A stretch of 34,294 nt of DNA. Origin: Podaxis mareebaensis (Eukaryota > Basidiomycota > Agaricomycetes > Agaricales > Agaricaceae). Below are positions 1 to 10,583 of the stretch, in pieces. The stretch's first letter is position 1; every line of letters begins with the position of its first letter. Location: assembly GCA_018524725.1 (NCBI GenBank), contig JAEUWP010000161.1, positions 1 to 34,294 of the forward strand. Direction: 5' to 3'. Below the pieces are notes generated by a model. The model saw nothing but the letters and a program-made list of their open reading frames with translations. It did not search any database and was not told the DNA's origin. The translations under genes were made by a program, and so were the position numbers.

Positions 1-62
1 TGTGGCTTTTGGTAATACTATTTTATATTTCACTTCACATTAGCTCTTTTATTTGTTATATT
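1..62. other. AT-rich edge beyond the LINE ORF2 stop
   Basis: This short AT-rich stretch follows the last stop codon of the LINE ORF2 (TAG at 65-63, minus strand). No coding sequence is visible. Many Tad1-like LINEs carry an RNase H domain after the reverse transcriptase; nothing like it is seen before the window edge. The ORF may end here naturally, or be interrupted. Confidence 0.4.
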
Positions 63-3062
63 CTATAGTAATCCATTAGCTGCCCCATCAGCGGGAGATG
101 AAAAGGCAAGGTCTTGAGCATGGGAGGTGTTGGCGATGTGGAGCGCCATGGTGCCTTCTTTTGAAGGGTCAGGACACTTGATGAATTTAATTTGATTGCT
201 AAACAAGTCCAGTAGGCACTGGCCAGGTTTGGCACTGGGGTGAAGACACTGGAACTGATCTGTGACCAATTGGGCATCTGAGACAAAATCAAGCACTGTT
301 GAGTGCAGCTTGGTTTGATGCATGTCTAATGGGTCAACATTGCAAGTAAGAAGTTTGAGGGGGTGAGAGGGGGGAAGGGTGTAGAAACAGAGGGAACAAT
401 GTTTGGTGAGCTTGAAAAGGTGAAGTTGGATGGGGATGAGGCCAGCTATAGCTTCAACTCCTCCAGAAGGGGTGGTACGGAATGTGCCAGTGATCCAGAG
501 GGTGGCTTGACATTGCATGCACTGTAGGGATTTGATGAGGCCCCAATATCGTGCATTACAGTTGAACCAGAGCCAGAAGCCATATGTTGTGATGGGAATG
601 ACACATGAGCAGTATAAGAGTCATTTGTGGAGGGGGGAGAGGCCTTGGATAGAGTTGCCTAACATGTGCATGCATTGGACAGTGGAAAGTGCCTTGGTGG
701 AGTAATACTGGACATGTTCTTTGAAGGAGAGGTTTCTGTTGAACCAGAAACCAAGATAATGTAGGTAAGGTTTGGGATGGATGATGAGGGAGTCATCAAT
801 GGTGATGGAGGGGTTTGGATTGTGAGATGGGTGATTGGAGAAGTGGAAGCCTTCAGTTTTGTCTCTTTCAAGGACAAAGCCAAGGTAGTAGAGGTAGTCT
901 TCACAGCTTTTGTAGACCTGTGATAAAAGGTGGCAGTTAGTGTAAAAGGATTCAGATTGGACTACAATGAGGCCGTCATCGACAAAGGAGATTATTTTAC
1001 AGTGAGGGTCATTGGAAAACTTGTACATGAAAGGAGAAAGAGAAAGAGCAGTGAGAATAGGTGAGAGGGTGGAGCCTTGGCTGACACCAACCAAGGTGGG
1101 GAATTTGGAAGACTGTTTATTGTTCCAAGAGTAGGTAGTAAAACAATTACTTAAATAATCAGAAAAGAAAGAAACAAGTCGAGAATTGAAGCCTTGACAT
1201 CAGAGAGTAGTGGTGAGGATGGAGTGGTTGGTAGAGGGAAAGAATTGTGCCACATTGAATGCAATGACACTGGTCTTGAGTTTGCACTTCCATCCTGTTT
1301 GGACAAGGTGAGTGATGTATACACCAGCATCTTCAGTAGAGTGCTGGATAATGCCTCTGAATTGGAGGGGGTGTACAAGATTGTGTTGGGATGCTTCAAA
1401 TTGCATCCTAGCAGAGATCATTTTCTCAATCAGCTTACCTAGTGTGTTGAGGAGGACTATGGGCTGAAACATTTTAGGGGTGGAGTAATGCAGTTTATTG
1501 GGTTTGGGGATAATGACAGAGGTGGAATTTTTGAAGTGTTCCAGCCATGTGGAGAACTTGATGCATTTGGAGGCAAATGAGAGGAAGTTATTGCAGAAGA
1601 TGTCATTGGACATTAAGAGCTTGATGTGAGCCCAAGATAGATGATCAGGGCCAGGGGCAGAGGAATTAGCACAGGGATTGAGGGCATCAAAGAGCTCAGC
1701 ATTAGAGAAGGAAAGCCATGGGCATTCAGCATGGGTGTCAAACGACTCAATGGCACTTAAGTCTACAGGTCGATCAGAGGCAGAGTTGTAGGAAGAGTCA
1801 AGTGCATGCCAGAGGTCATCCAGCTCATCACAGCTCTTCCCATTGTAAGTGATGGATTGGGAGGGGGGGAGATTGCATTTGCCAACCCAAGACATGAGGT
1901 CCCAGGGGCAGCAATCTTCCTCAGCTATGTCTTTGATTTTCTTGTCAAAGAAAAGGTGCTTGGCCTGGCATGTGGTGTGTCAGAATCTAGTCCAATTGGA
2001 CTTGGACTTGTGAGTCTGGAATGCTTTGAGGGCTGAAGAGCATGCTGGGTTCCACCAGGGTTTAGATTTAGCACATATCTTGATGAGTTTGGCATTTTGT
2101 TGCCATTCTTGGTTGATGATTTGAGACATAGCAAGGGCATAGGCCCAAACATCATTGGCTGAAGTGAATATGGGTGGGATGGCCTGTAGGCAGATGCTGA
2201 TGGAATACAGGAAGGTGGCTTCCTCCTCAGAGTCTCTCAGTATGGTGAGTTTCTTGATGAAAGGTTGGAAGGGAGAGGGAATAGGGAGGGATGTGAGAAG
2301 AGGGTGGTGATCTGAAGTGAGTTGCCAATTGTTACAAATTTGATGGACTGGGCTTTGGGAAGGTTTGTCTATCATAAAGATGAGGTCTATGACTGAAGGA
2401 TGTTTGTTAGCATTGTAGGGGATGTGTATATACTTATCCTCAGATGGTGTAGAAAGCAAGAGTCCTAGACCATTCATGATGTCAGTCAAGAGGTCACCTT
2501 GGGCAGTATGATGAGTGATGTGGGGATCCCATTCTGGTGAATGGGAGTTAAAGTCACCTCCAGCACAAACCAAGTGCTTTGGTAGGAGGTGGGCATGTGC
2601 TTCTAGAAAAGTGATAGAAGAATCATTGGAAGGATTGAAGTAACAGTTCAAAAAGTAGACCTTCTTGGGGAAAGAAAAGGAGAGAAGTTGGAAGTCCAGG
2701 GAGGAGACAATATTTGGATGAGAAGTAGGCAAAAGCAAATCACAAGAGCATCTAATAAAAGTCACTGTCCTTGGGCATTCTTCATCAGATAGGAAAAGGT
2801 GCCAACTGGGGTTGTATGGCATGCCTTTGTATGGTACTCCTTCAGAGTGCTCAGTGGAGGGAATATTGCAAATGATGCTGAAGGGGGGTTCTTGAATGCA
2901 AAGGACAAGAATGTCTTTGAAATCAGGCTTATTCAGTAAAAGTTCAATGAGGGAAGAGGAACAATGAACATTGAAAAATAAAATGGGAATAGAAGAAAGT
3001 GAATAGAGAGTGGGAGAGTTAAGAGGTCCTTTAGACATTAACTGCACTGGAATTGAAGTCAT
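63..3062 (-). pseudogene. LINE ORF2: endonuclease-reverse transcriptase, broken
   Basis: About 1000 codons, all in one frame, with in-frame TGA stops near 1980, 1200 and 621. The first segment (3062-1980) is an APE-type endonuclease that would nick target DNA. Visible motifs are LCIQEPPF, the GGDFNSHSPEWDPH core, SVIDLIF and SDHHPLL. The second (1895-1200) is the reverse transcriptase N-half: SSAPGPDHLSW, IIPKPNK, the LIEKMISARMQF region and the FNVAQFFPS region. The third (1094-621) has GVSQGSTLSP and the catalytic FVDDG motif. The last (518-63) holds the post-RT WITGTFRTTP-GGVEAIAGLIPI block. The frame continues with homologous-looking sequence across every TGA, so these are point nonsense changes and not exon ends. 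The start is the ATG at 3062, which overlaps ORF1 by 32 nt. Confidence 0.85.
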
Positions 3063-5611
3063 GACAGTTCTTCTCTGCCTTGAGTTTGTGGAGCTTGGCT
3101 TGAATCCACTCCCAATTGAATTGGTGACAGAAGAATGGGCATTTGTCCGAGTTCACATGATGGTCTTTCGAGTCACATGAGAGGCATTGGAGGGAAGTGG
3201 TGTGAGGACATTCTGTGATGTTTGCAGGGGTGGGGGGATGAGGGTTAGGGCTGGGTTTGCTACAGCAGCAGAATCCATCACAGCGGTGATTTTCAGTGTG
3301 ATGAGGATCTCTGCATATGGAGCATCTGGGGTTGTGTGCTTTACACAGGTGAGTAGGGTGGCCCCACCTCCAGCACCTATTGCAAAGGGGGGAAGCGATG
3401 TGCATGGAGGCACCTTGGAAGGTGCAGACTTGATTCTTGAAGAGAAGAGTGTGGTTAATGAGAGATTTCACCCTTGTGGCTGACTGAGAGTCCCAAAGGT
3501 CAAAGAAAAGGATGGCAGAGTTGGAATGGGGGGAAACTCAGTGAAAACAGGGTTTACCAACAAGGTGTTGGATCATCTTGTGGTAGGGGGAGGATTTGAT
3601 GACTTCTTTGAAATCATCAGCTGTGTGCAGTATGCCATCTGGTCGGAAGTATGGAAGGTTCATCAATTTGATGAACAATTTGGACATGGGCAAGGATGGG
3701 ACAACAGCATCTCTGATTTCTTGGGTGGCAAATGCTGACCAGTTAGAGTTGGCAATGCCCTTCTTGATGATGAGGAGTTCCTCATCTGTGGCAACTTGAT
3801 TGGTGGAGAGCCAGAGAGTTTGCTCATTGGACTTTGCTGACTTGACTTTAAGAAGAAAACCCTTTTGGTAGAGGGTGTTATTGCAGTTTCTCACCACTAG
3901 GTCTAGGGAGGTGATGAGGATGGGTTTGAACAAGTTGTTATAGGGAATGATGATGTTCTTGCGAGAGGGGCCTTGGGTTGCCTTAGGAGAGTTGGAGGGG
4001 TGGGGTGATGGTTTAGATGATGATAAGATAGGCTTGATGTCACCAGAGGAGCAGAAGAAGTTGATGATGTTGACTGGCAACATTTGGGGGAATTGGTTTT
4101 GAAGAGCTGCATACTTTTGTAGCTCCTCAGGTTGCAAAGGGGTGTTAGAAGCCACTCTAGTGTAGGATGACTGCTGAGTGGATGGAGATGGGGTGTTAGA
4201 CCTGGGGTTGGTCTTGTAATTAATAGGAGGGGGAGTGGAGGAAAGGGGGGGGGGTTTAGAGGGGCTTGGGGAGGGAATGTGGAGGTGACAATAGGCTTAC
4301 ACTGAGCTTGAGCAGCTATCAGTTTATGAGGTGCCCATCGGCGAATGACAGTGTTCCACAGGCTAGAGTTATTATCACCTTTCCCAGGAGCTGGGGCTCC
4401 AGGGATGGCTTCAGGAATGGTGGTGGTGGTGGGAAGGGGGGGGAGCATTTCAGTATCGATGTTAGAACCTGAGGACTCACCTAGTTTGTCCAGGTTAGGC
4501 AGAGGGAGACAAGATAGGGTGATTGCTCATGCTGTGTCTTTAGCAAATTGCAAATCTGAGTCCTGGAGATTCCCAGTGACATCAGGGGGAATGATGGAAG
4601 AGCTCTGGAGAGACCCAGAAGCATCTTTGGGGGAAGGGGAAGACACAGCTGGAGCTTTTTCAGCCTGGTGTTCTTGGCAATAACCAGTTGACATAGGGGT
4701 AGGGGTAGGAGAGAGGGTGTGGGTGGGAGGGAACTGCATCGAAATAGCATCATAAAGACACACATTGTGATTGCCAAGGGGGATGGCCTTTTTGCATAGT
4801 TGCTTGGAATGGGCAATGGTTTGAATAAAGTTGATGAGGGAAGAAGTACCCTCAAAGGAAGTGAAGTCACCCCCATTATTGGCCCAAGAAGAGAACCAAC
4901 TAGAGGTGAAGGACATGAGTGCCATCAGGATGTCTAGTCCTTTAGCATTAGTGGTATTTGTGACATCTATGTCAACAAAGATGTCACTGAGAGCATTATG
5001 GATTGCTGACCAATCTGTTCCATGGGATGACTGTGCATCAGTTTGTGGCTGCACACAAGAGGGAGGGAAGAGGGGGGTGAAGGTGGGTAGAGTGGGGAGG
5101 GGGTCTGAGGGTTGGGATTCATCCCAGGCAGCACCAGGGGTTGGAGGAACAAAGCCATGTGCAGTAGCAATGGATTGAGAGGCAGTGAAAGCACAATGAG
5201 ATGATGGTGCGATTTCAGGGGACATACATTGTTCCTCATGAACCGGTGCAAGGGAGGGATGAAGGGATCGAGGGGTGCTAATTCCCTCAGATTCATAATA
5301 TTCCTCCTCTGCCGAGTGGACCAAGGAGGCAGCATCATCATTGTCAGTGACTTTGAGGCTTTTGTGAGCCTCTTTTGAGAGCAACTGGTCAGTTGATATG
5401 GATCATTTGGTACCCAGGGAAGGGGCAGGTGAAGGGGGTTTGTGAATGAAGCTAATGGAGCCCATTGGTTCAAGAAATGGTCCCTCAGATGCAGCTTGAG
5501 GAGGGTGGAAGAGGGTGCTAAACTAGTGCTTGAGCAGTGATGACAGAAAACTTTAGAGGCAGCTTTGTTCAGAACACCAGAGACACCCGAAGGGCCTTTA
5601 GAGTCTGCCAT
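3031..5611 (-). pseudogene. LINE ORF1: gag-like zinc-knuckle protein, broken
   Basis: The likely start is the ATG at 5611 (MADSKGPSGVSGVLNKAASK). The frame shifts near 5480, meets TGA near 5410, continues from 5384 to 4527 (TGA), and reads on to about 4250. There a run of ten G on the plus strand (4245-4254) coincides with another shift. It then runs from 4155 and beyond to 3538 (TGA) and on to a TAA at 3031. The N-half is Pro/Ser/Thr-rich. The central part (3538-4155) looks like a folded RNA-binding domain. The C-terminus carries a CCHC knuckle (CNRCWRWGHPTHLC, spacing CX2CX4HX4C) and a second Cys/His cluster (CSICRDPHHTENH). In the family this protein packages element RNA. All breaks are inferred from the continuing sense of neighbouring frames. 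Confidence 0.75.
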
Positions 5612-5715
5612 AGTGATTTAGAGAAGAAATTTGTATTCCTTATGCTACAAATAACCATTCCATGAAGATTGAGGTGGTGGTTACTGAGAAAGGAAGGTGA
5701 TGATTCCATGATGTT

Positions 5716-6991
5716 CTATCCCTTGTTGCAAGTCCCATCTGCATTGTATACTTCGAATGGTTTCTCTAGCTTCTTTGTCAGTATCTCTTGTTCCTCGACT
5801 GCCTTCTTTGTGATGCAAGTATGTGTGCATCCAGAATCAACCAGTGTTGTCAGTCTCCATTGCTTGTTTCTGGGTGTCTGAACCTTTGGTTTCACAAAGA
5901 GTTCTTGCACTCCACTTCTTCTTTGAGGAATCATGTATGATTGTCTAGAAGAAGCTTTAAATACAATGGCTTGAGAGTTCACACTCACTCTGAGCCTTTG
6001 GAAAAACCCTGCTGCTCTGGTCCTTCCTCGCCTTCCTGTTCCTCCTCCATGCTCCTGATGCATGCCTTCCTGGGTGCTCTGCAGTTTCTGGAGATGTGCC
6101 CTTCTTTGCTGCAGTTGAAGCACCTTCTTCCTCCTGGCTTCTTGCAGTCTCAGGCAATATGCCCTATGATGTTGCATTTGAAGCATTGGGGTGGTGCCTT
6201 GTTGTTGGGCATCATCTGTCTTCCTATCTCCATTGATTGACCCATGCATCTGGTTCAGGTTTCAACAGCTTCAATCCTAAGCCAATGTTCAGGATGGTTT
6301 CCTTCCATTGCTTGTAGGATTCAGGCATTGCCTCAATTGGGAATCCCAATATGGTCTTGATGATGTCCAAACATGTGTTCTTCTTGAGCAGGAATATGGC
6401 ATTTTTGTCATCTGTCTTGGATCTCATCTTCAATACATCAAATTCAATGAGGAAGTCTGCTGTGTGTTTGTTGTTCTGTTGGTATGTCTTGATTCTCCAT
6501 TCTGCATCACTCTGTTGTCCTTCATTCCTGAATGTTGCCTCTACTTCCTTTTGGAATTTGTCACTGTTGTCCATCTGGTCAAGCTTCATGCTTGCAAATT
6601 GTCCTGCAGTTCCTCCTCTCATTTGTGAGAGTACTGCTATGGCCCTCCTGTCAGCCTCATCAATCTTGTTGAACTTCAAGAAAAATGTCATTGACCTCCA
6701 CCAGTCATCAAACTGGCTTCTGTTTCCATCAAAAAATCCTGGATCAGGGACCAATGATTTCCCTCCTGCCTGCTGAGTTGCTGCTGTTTCTTCAGCCATG
6801 TCAATATCAATGTCTTCTTTGTCTGTTGGTTCTGATTCTTCTTTGTCTGCAGGTTCTTCTGGTTCTTCTTTGTCTGCTGATTCCTCTGGTTGTTCTTCAT
6901 CTGCAGGTTCTAGTTGGCCTTCAAGTTCTGACTCAGTGGTCTCTTTGTCATTAGTGTGCTTGCTCTCTGTGACATCTGAAAATTCTGCCAC
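5716..6991 (-). pseudogene. Ty3/Gypsy gag-protease fragment
   Basis: A 255-codon gag (6991-6224) starts with an acidic Glu/Asp/Lys-rich tract (residues 10-70). The retrotransposon gag core follows (GFFDGNRSQFDDWWRSMTFF and on), with no internal stop. In another frame just downstream (about 6235-5990) lie two CCHC knuckles, CFKCNIIGHIA*DC and CFNCSKEGHISRNC. The first holds an in-frame TGA at the residue before Asp. A third frame (about 6010-5716) carries the aspartic protease start TLVDSGCTHTCI and PFEVYNADGT, then a TAG at 5716. No reverse transcriptase follows; the LINE begins there. The frame changes may be decay or natural gag-pol shifts. Confidence 0.8.
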
Positions 6992-7076
6992 TGATGGCTC
7001 TCTGGTCTGTCCTAGGCTGTATGGTGCTGGTGTTCCTTCTCAACTGTTCCAAATATTGCTTCTGCTCATACACTGA

Positions 7077-7190
7077 GCCTCACTCCTAGTTGAGCACTGG
7101 TATCACCCCTAGTTGGGCCTCACTCCTAATTGAGCACTGATGTTGCACCTGGCTATGCCTCAATACACACCCCTAGTTGGGCCTTCCTTG
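7077..7190. repeat. Degenerate ~40 bp tandem repeat in the Gypsy leader
   Basis: The phrase GCCTCACTCCTAGTTGAGCA recurs with few changes about 40 bp later, with related CCCCTAGTTGGGCCT words between and after. It lies between the gag start and the primer-binding site, so it belongs to the element leader. Confidence 0.6.
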
Positions 7191-7202
7191 TTGCAAGGTG
7201 AG

Positions 7203-7219
7203 TTGGTGATGCTTTACCA
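7203..7219 (-). other. Candidate tRNA primer-binding site
   Basis: The minus strand reads TGGTAAAGCATCACCAA, starting two bases after the LTR end (...CATAACA). A TGG directly after an LTR is what is expected for pairing with the CCA end of a tRNA. The tRNA species was not identified. Confidence 0.45.
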
Positions 7220-7221
7220 AA

Positions 7222-7605
7222 TGTTATGACCTTTGTATGAACTCAGGTTGCAACTAGGCAAAGACTTGAGGATGAGCAAAGGGGAAAGAACTAGTTGGTA
7301 AAGCATAAGGAATACAGGTGCTCTACCTAGGGTTTATATACTATGGGAAGGATAGCTAAGAATAGATGAAACAGGGGGATGAGTCAGTGGATGACTAAGG
7401 TGGGATGTAGCAAGGGGCTGAAACATGGGATGAAACAGTATGCTGAGTAAGTATGTTCTAAATATAGATGAGACTGTAACACTTACAGGAGCTACCATGG
7501 GGTTTTGGAGATTTTCTCCATTGGTTGTACTCTCTGGTAGGCCAAGTAGATGATCACATTGGCTTCAAATTCACCAGTATATGGGACAGGGGGAGTCACT
7601 CAACA
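7222..7605 (-). repeat. Candidate 5' LTR of the Gypsy element
   Basis: On the minus strand the segment starts TGTTGAGTGACTCCCCC and ends GTCATAACA, giving TGTT/AACA ends, and the primer-binding site follows. A TATA element (TATATAAA, about 7333-7340) sits about 110 bp before the end, a sensible place for a U3 promoter. No second LTR copy is in the window, so the boundary is not proven. The LTR could instead start at 8868, where the minus strand reads TGTAACAGGGGCC. Confidence 0.5.
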
Positions 7606-8031
7606 AATCCCTTATCTGAATCTTAGAATTTAAGGCATCTGTTCCTGAGAGTTGGAAGTATGTCAACAGGCCTCAGGATCAATGCCTTTGCCATTCTGTT
7701 CACTGTCCCTATGATTACATTTCCACATTTATTCCAGATGCTAGTCCTCATTTGGATTTATTTAGACTGAAGCTTCACTTTGGAAAGGTCAACCCTATAT
7801 ATATCTTTCTGACTGTTCAATGTGCATTGTCTCTACCTTCAGACACAGACCTCTATTCCTTCTCATATTCCATCACATGAATCAACAGCATCAGTAAATT
7901 GGCTTAAATTAGTTATTACATGTTGATTTATATAATTCATCTGAAGAATAAGATGGACTATAACAGCTAGAAAAATATTTGATTGAGTAAGAAATGACAT
8001 ATAAACTTTTTGAAGGTATAGCATCATTTAC

Positions 8032-8095
8032 AAAACCTTACATTGCCTTTCTTATCACACACAAAACCTTTTATTGCCTTTCCTATCACACACAA
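8032..8095. repeat. ~32 bp imperfect tandem duplication
   Basis: The text AAAACCTTACATTGCCTTTC-TTATCACACAC is followed at once by a near copy, AAAACCTTTTATTGCCTTTC-CTATCACACAC. Confidence 0.7.
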
Positions 8096-8473
8096 AGATT
8101 TTGCTTGGAATATATCAAATACAATCATATTTTGAGGATATATAGATAAGAACAAGCAAATACTGCTAACTTTTTACCTCAAAAACAGCTTATGAGAATT
8201 ATCAGATACTGTCAAAGAAGACTCAGACTAGTGAAATAAGCTGAAAAATGATTTTTTTCAGATTTTTCCCAAGCACTTTAGTTGGGGCTGGAAAATAAAT
8301 TGCATTTTTCAAGCCAACGGCTTGATGGTTTTTCAAGAGTGAATTTTCTCCAGGATACTCTCAATGAGATCTATCAATTGAGACTACATTCATAAATTTT
8401 GAAGAGCTTTGAAATAGTGTCTACCCCAACAGCAGATAGGTCATATTCAATCACAGCATAGTGCTCAGCAAGT

Positions 8474-8640
8474 TATGATGGCTCAACTGGACAAGTGCCA
8501 TGATTCTTCCAAGGAGTTCTGGGTTCAAATACCAGTCTAACCAGCTAATTGAGGGGCATTCTCTCAAATAGCTGAGTTGTGATGCCATTCCAATAGGTCC
8601 TGGGTTCAAGCTCTAGGCTGGTTAATTTTTGGTGTCTTTC
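8474..8640 (+). repeat. Dimeric tRNA-like element (SINE candidate)
   Basis: TGGCTCAACTGG at 8479-8490 resembles an RNA polymerase III A box. GGTTCAAATACC at 8522-8533 resembles a B box, at a tRNA-like spacing. A second, diverged copy follows with a B-box-like GGTTCAAGCTCT at 8603-8614; both share TGCCATTC/CCAAGG-type words before the B box. No closed cloverleaf can be drawn, so a functional tRNA is unlikely. A tRNA-derived SINE is the best guess. Confidence 0.4.
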
Positions 8641-8868
8641 ATTGTTGCTTTTCTATGACAATTTACATGTATACATACATCCAGTATGTTGGCTGTCCTT
8701 GCATACCCTGGAATGATTGTATGGTCTCAAATCCTTTTGTACCATGCAAAATACCTTCCAGAAACATGGCCTTTTGTGGTATTTAGTACATTTTGATGTA
8801 TACATTGACTGTTTTTGGTATATATAGTTTTGGCCTTTTGCTGATGAGACATGCTGGCCCCTGTTACA

Positions 8869-9239
8869 CCAATGGAGAGGACACCTTCACCTGATGTGAA
8901 AGCTCACGAGTTAACACCAGAGTCGGATGTCGCACACATCTCTGCCACCAATTCTTGAAGTGTCTCTAACCTTGGCATGGTTGTCTCTTCTACAGATGGA
9001 AGTCTTGACATCACCAAGATCCTGGCTGTATTGAGGTCCAATGTAGCTGGAGCTTAGAGGAGGAGGGAGAGTTGTGCTTATTTGTCCCATGTGTACTGGT
9101 CCTTTTGCTGTAGAACTTTCTAGGCTGAGGATCTGTGACCATTCCCATGCATTTCCTACGAAGCGGTCTCTCACTGCTCATCCAACAGTTGGATAATGAC
9201 TGTAGTTTCATCCATATGATAGTGCGTGAAGTGAATGGA
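8869..9239. other. Intergenic, no feature recognised
   Basis: CpG-bearing, host-like DNA starts here. Short minus-strand frames exist but show no recognisable protein. Confidence 0.4.
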
Positions 9240-9515
9240 CACAGTGATGAGGTGAGGTCACTGAATAGTTCATGCCTATACAATATCTTTAGCATTCTCA
9301 ACCCCGTCGATGTCCGTCGCTCCGGGGCCCCGGAAGTCAGATGTCTCAAGCTGATAAATCTTAAACCAGTCCGCGAGAATGGTGTTTGCACATCGTTGTT
9401 CATGTGTTCGGTCGTGGCGAGTGGGAACTCAGGTGCTTGCACTTCCGAGTATTCGACATGCTCTGTGGTTTTTACAAAGATAGGAAAGTCTCGGTCACCA
9501 CAATCTATATTTGAT
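9240..9515 (-). pseudogene. Relic of a DUS1 exon
   Basis: The DNA aligns by eye with part of the fifth DUS1 exon (about 16900-17205) over most of its length. Shared words include ACCAGTCCGCGAGA (ACCAGTCTGCGAGA in DUS1), the CGTCGCTCC/CGTCGCCTC block, and AGCATTCTCAACCCCG against AGCACTCATAATCCCG. Substitutions and small gaps are spread throughout and the catalytic protein sequence is no longer readable. Only this exon is recognisable; the neighbouring exons were not found in 9516-10500. It marks an old duplication of the DUS1 locus. Confidence 0.65.
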
Positions 9516-10583
9516 TATTTCGTCAACCTATTAAAACTCGAGATCCGACGGCATAGGACGTCAAGGTGAGCACACGAGGTCGTTATGCTCGAAAAGAGCC
9601 GAACGGAATATCTCATTCAATGTGTCTCACAGAATATCCAGGCTATACGTCCGTTTCCTGGCCCACCAAAAGACACTCTCGACGGGATTGACCACAACCT
9701 TGTTGATGTGATGCCCGTTGTGTGAAACGTCACCTCCGACCCTACACTCACACCCAGTACTGGCGCTACAAAGATGGAAATCAGTATTGCTCTCCATACA
9801 GGGGAGGACGAGCACTGGTGATAGATGTAAAGAGTTCCTAGTGGGTGCTATGGATCATTCCTAAGGCACTGGCTAGTCTGGAACGGAAACAATGCGATCG
9901 CAGTCTGGACCAGTTCGGAACTGCTATCGAGGTGCAGGTGTGGTCTAGCCATTGCTCTTAAAGTTTGACTGGTCCCGTCGTTCAGTCCTGTTCGATGTAG
10001 GCTACACCATACAGATGATATTATTCAAGGTATAAGGATAATCACGAACATGGCAGTAGCTGACTTCGACACGATGATATGAATCCCTAGAAGACAGAGG
10101 TGATATAAATCCTATGGGAAGAATAAAACGTGTTCGTTGCTTGCAACGATTAGATTGATATATTGACCTTTTTTGGTGGTCAAGATCCGCCTCGTACAAT
10201 TCATCTCCGGGGTTGGTAGAATAGGCGTTCGATTTGTGCTACAGAGTGCATACAAGGAAATGACGAGAGGGAAAAGGCAGAGTGACTAATAGCCTGGCAA
10301 GCTCTCCGATGAAAGAGGTCGGAAGTTTGTCTGAATTTCGGACAATAGGGTGTTCAGACCAGAAGAAATGAGGAAGTGACGGTGACGAAATGAGAACAGA
10401 TGGAGAACGGGTCCAGGAAAGGGTTGCAAACATGATACATACACTAATAGAGGATACATCTTAACGTCGGTTGTTTGCCTAGAATGGCATAGTGCATCAT
10501 CCTGTGAGGAAGAAATTAGATTTGTCTGACCTGTATTGTATGAATGTACCGCACCCACGAATATTCCAAATGCATGATTGACC
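9516..10583. other. Intergenic; right part duplicated at 13860-14080
   Basis: No gene recognised. Words near 10110-10180 and 10500-10550 recur downstream of gene B: AATAAAACGTGTTCGTTGC against AATAAGATGTGTTGC, and GAAATTAGATTTGTCT against AAAATTAGATCCGTCT. The 3' flanks of A and B are therefore paralogous too. Confidence 0.5.

Larger units (their letters stand above)
63..5720 (-). mobile_element. Decayed non-LTR retrotransposon (Tad1-like LINE)
   Basis: Two overlapping reading frames on the minus strand: a gag-like ORF1 with zinc knuckles and an ORF2 with AP-endonuclease and reverse transcriptase. The domain order and the two-ORF layout fit the Tad1 group of fungal LINEs. Both ORFs are broken by in-frame TGA codons and ORF1 also by frameshifts, so the copy is dead. 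Its 5' end lies between the ORF1 start (5611) and the end of the Gypsy protease frame (5716). It has the same orientation as that Gypsy element, which suggests insertion into it. The 3' end is at or beyond the window start. Confidence 0.85.
5716..7605 (-). mobile_element. 5' part of a Ty3/Gypsy element, cut by the LINE
   Basis: Order on the minus strand: LTR candidate (7605-7222), primer-binding site, about 210 bp leader with repeats, gag, zinc knuckles, protease start. Pol and the 3' LTR are missing, probably lying beyond the LINE outside the window. The shared orientation and abrupt junction favour insertion of the LINE into this element. Host-like CpG-bearing DNA resumes only near 8868. 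Confidence 0.65.
7606..8868. other. AT-rich, CpG-poor noncoding repeat DNA
   Basis: No reading frame of note. It contains a short tandem duplication (8032-8095) and a tRNA-like dimer (8474-8640). At its right end the sequence reads ...CCCCTGTTACA, after which base composition becomes host-like. It may be an older repeat or part of a longer LTR. Confidence 0.5.

Noticed and set aside
8479..8533. A functional tRNA gene
   Set aside because: A and B boxes are present but no acceptor or anticodon stem closes.
7475..8868. A separate LTR with TGTAACA/TGTTACA ends
   Set aside because: The flanking bases (GAGAC and CCAAT) are not a duplication, and it would overlap the better-supported LTR candidate.
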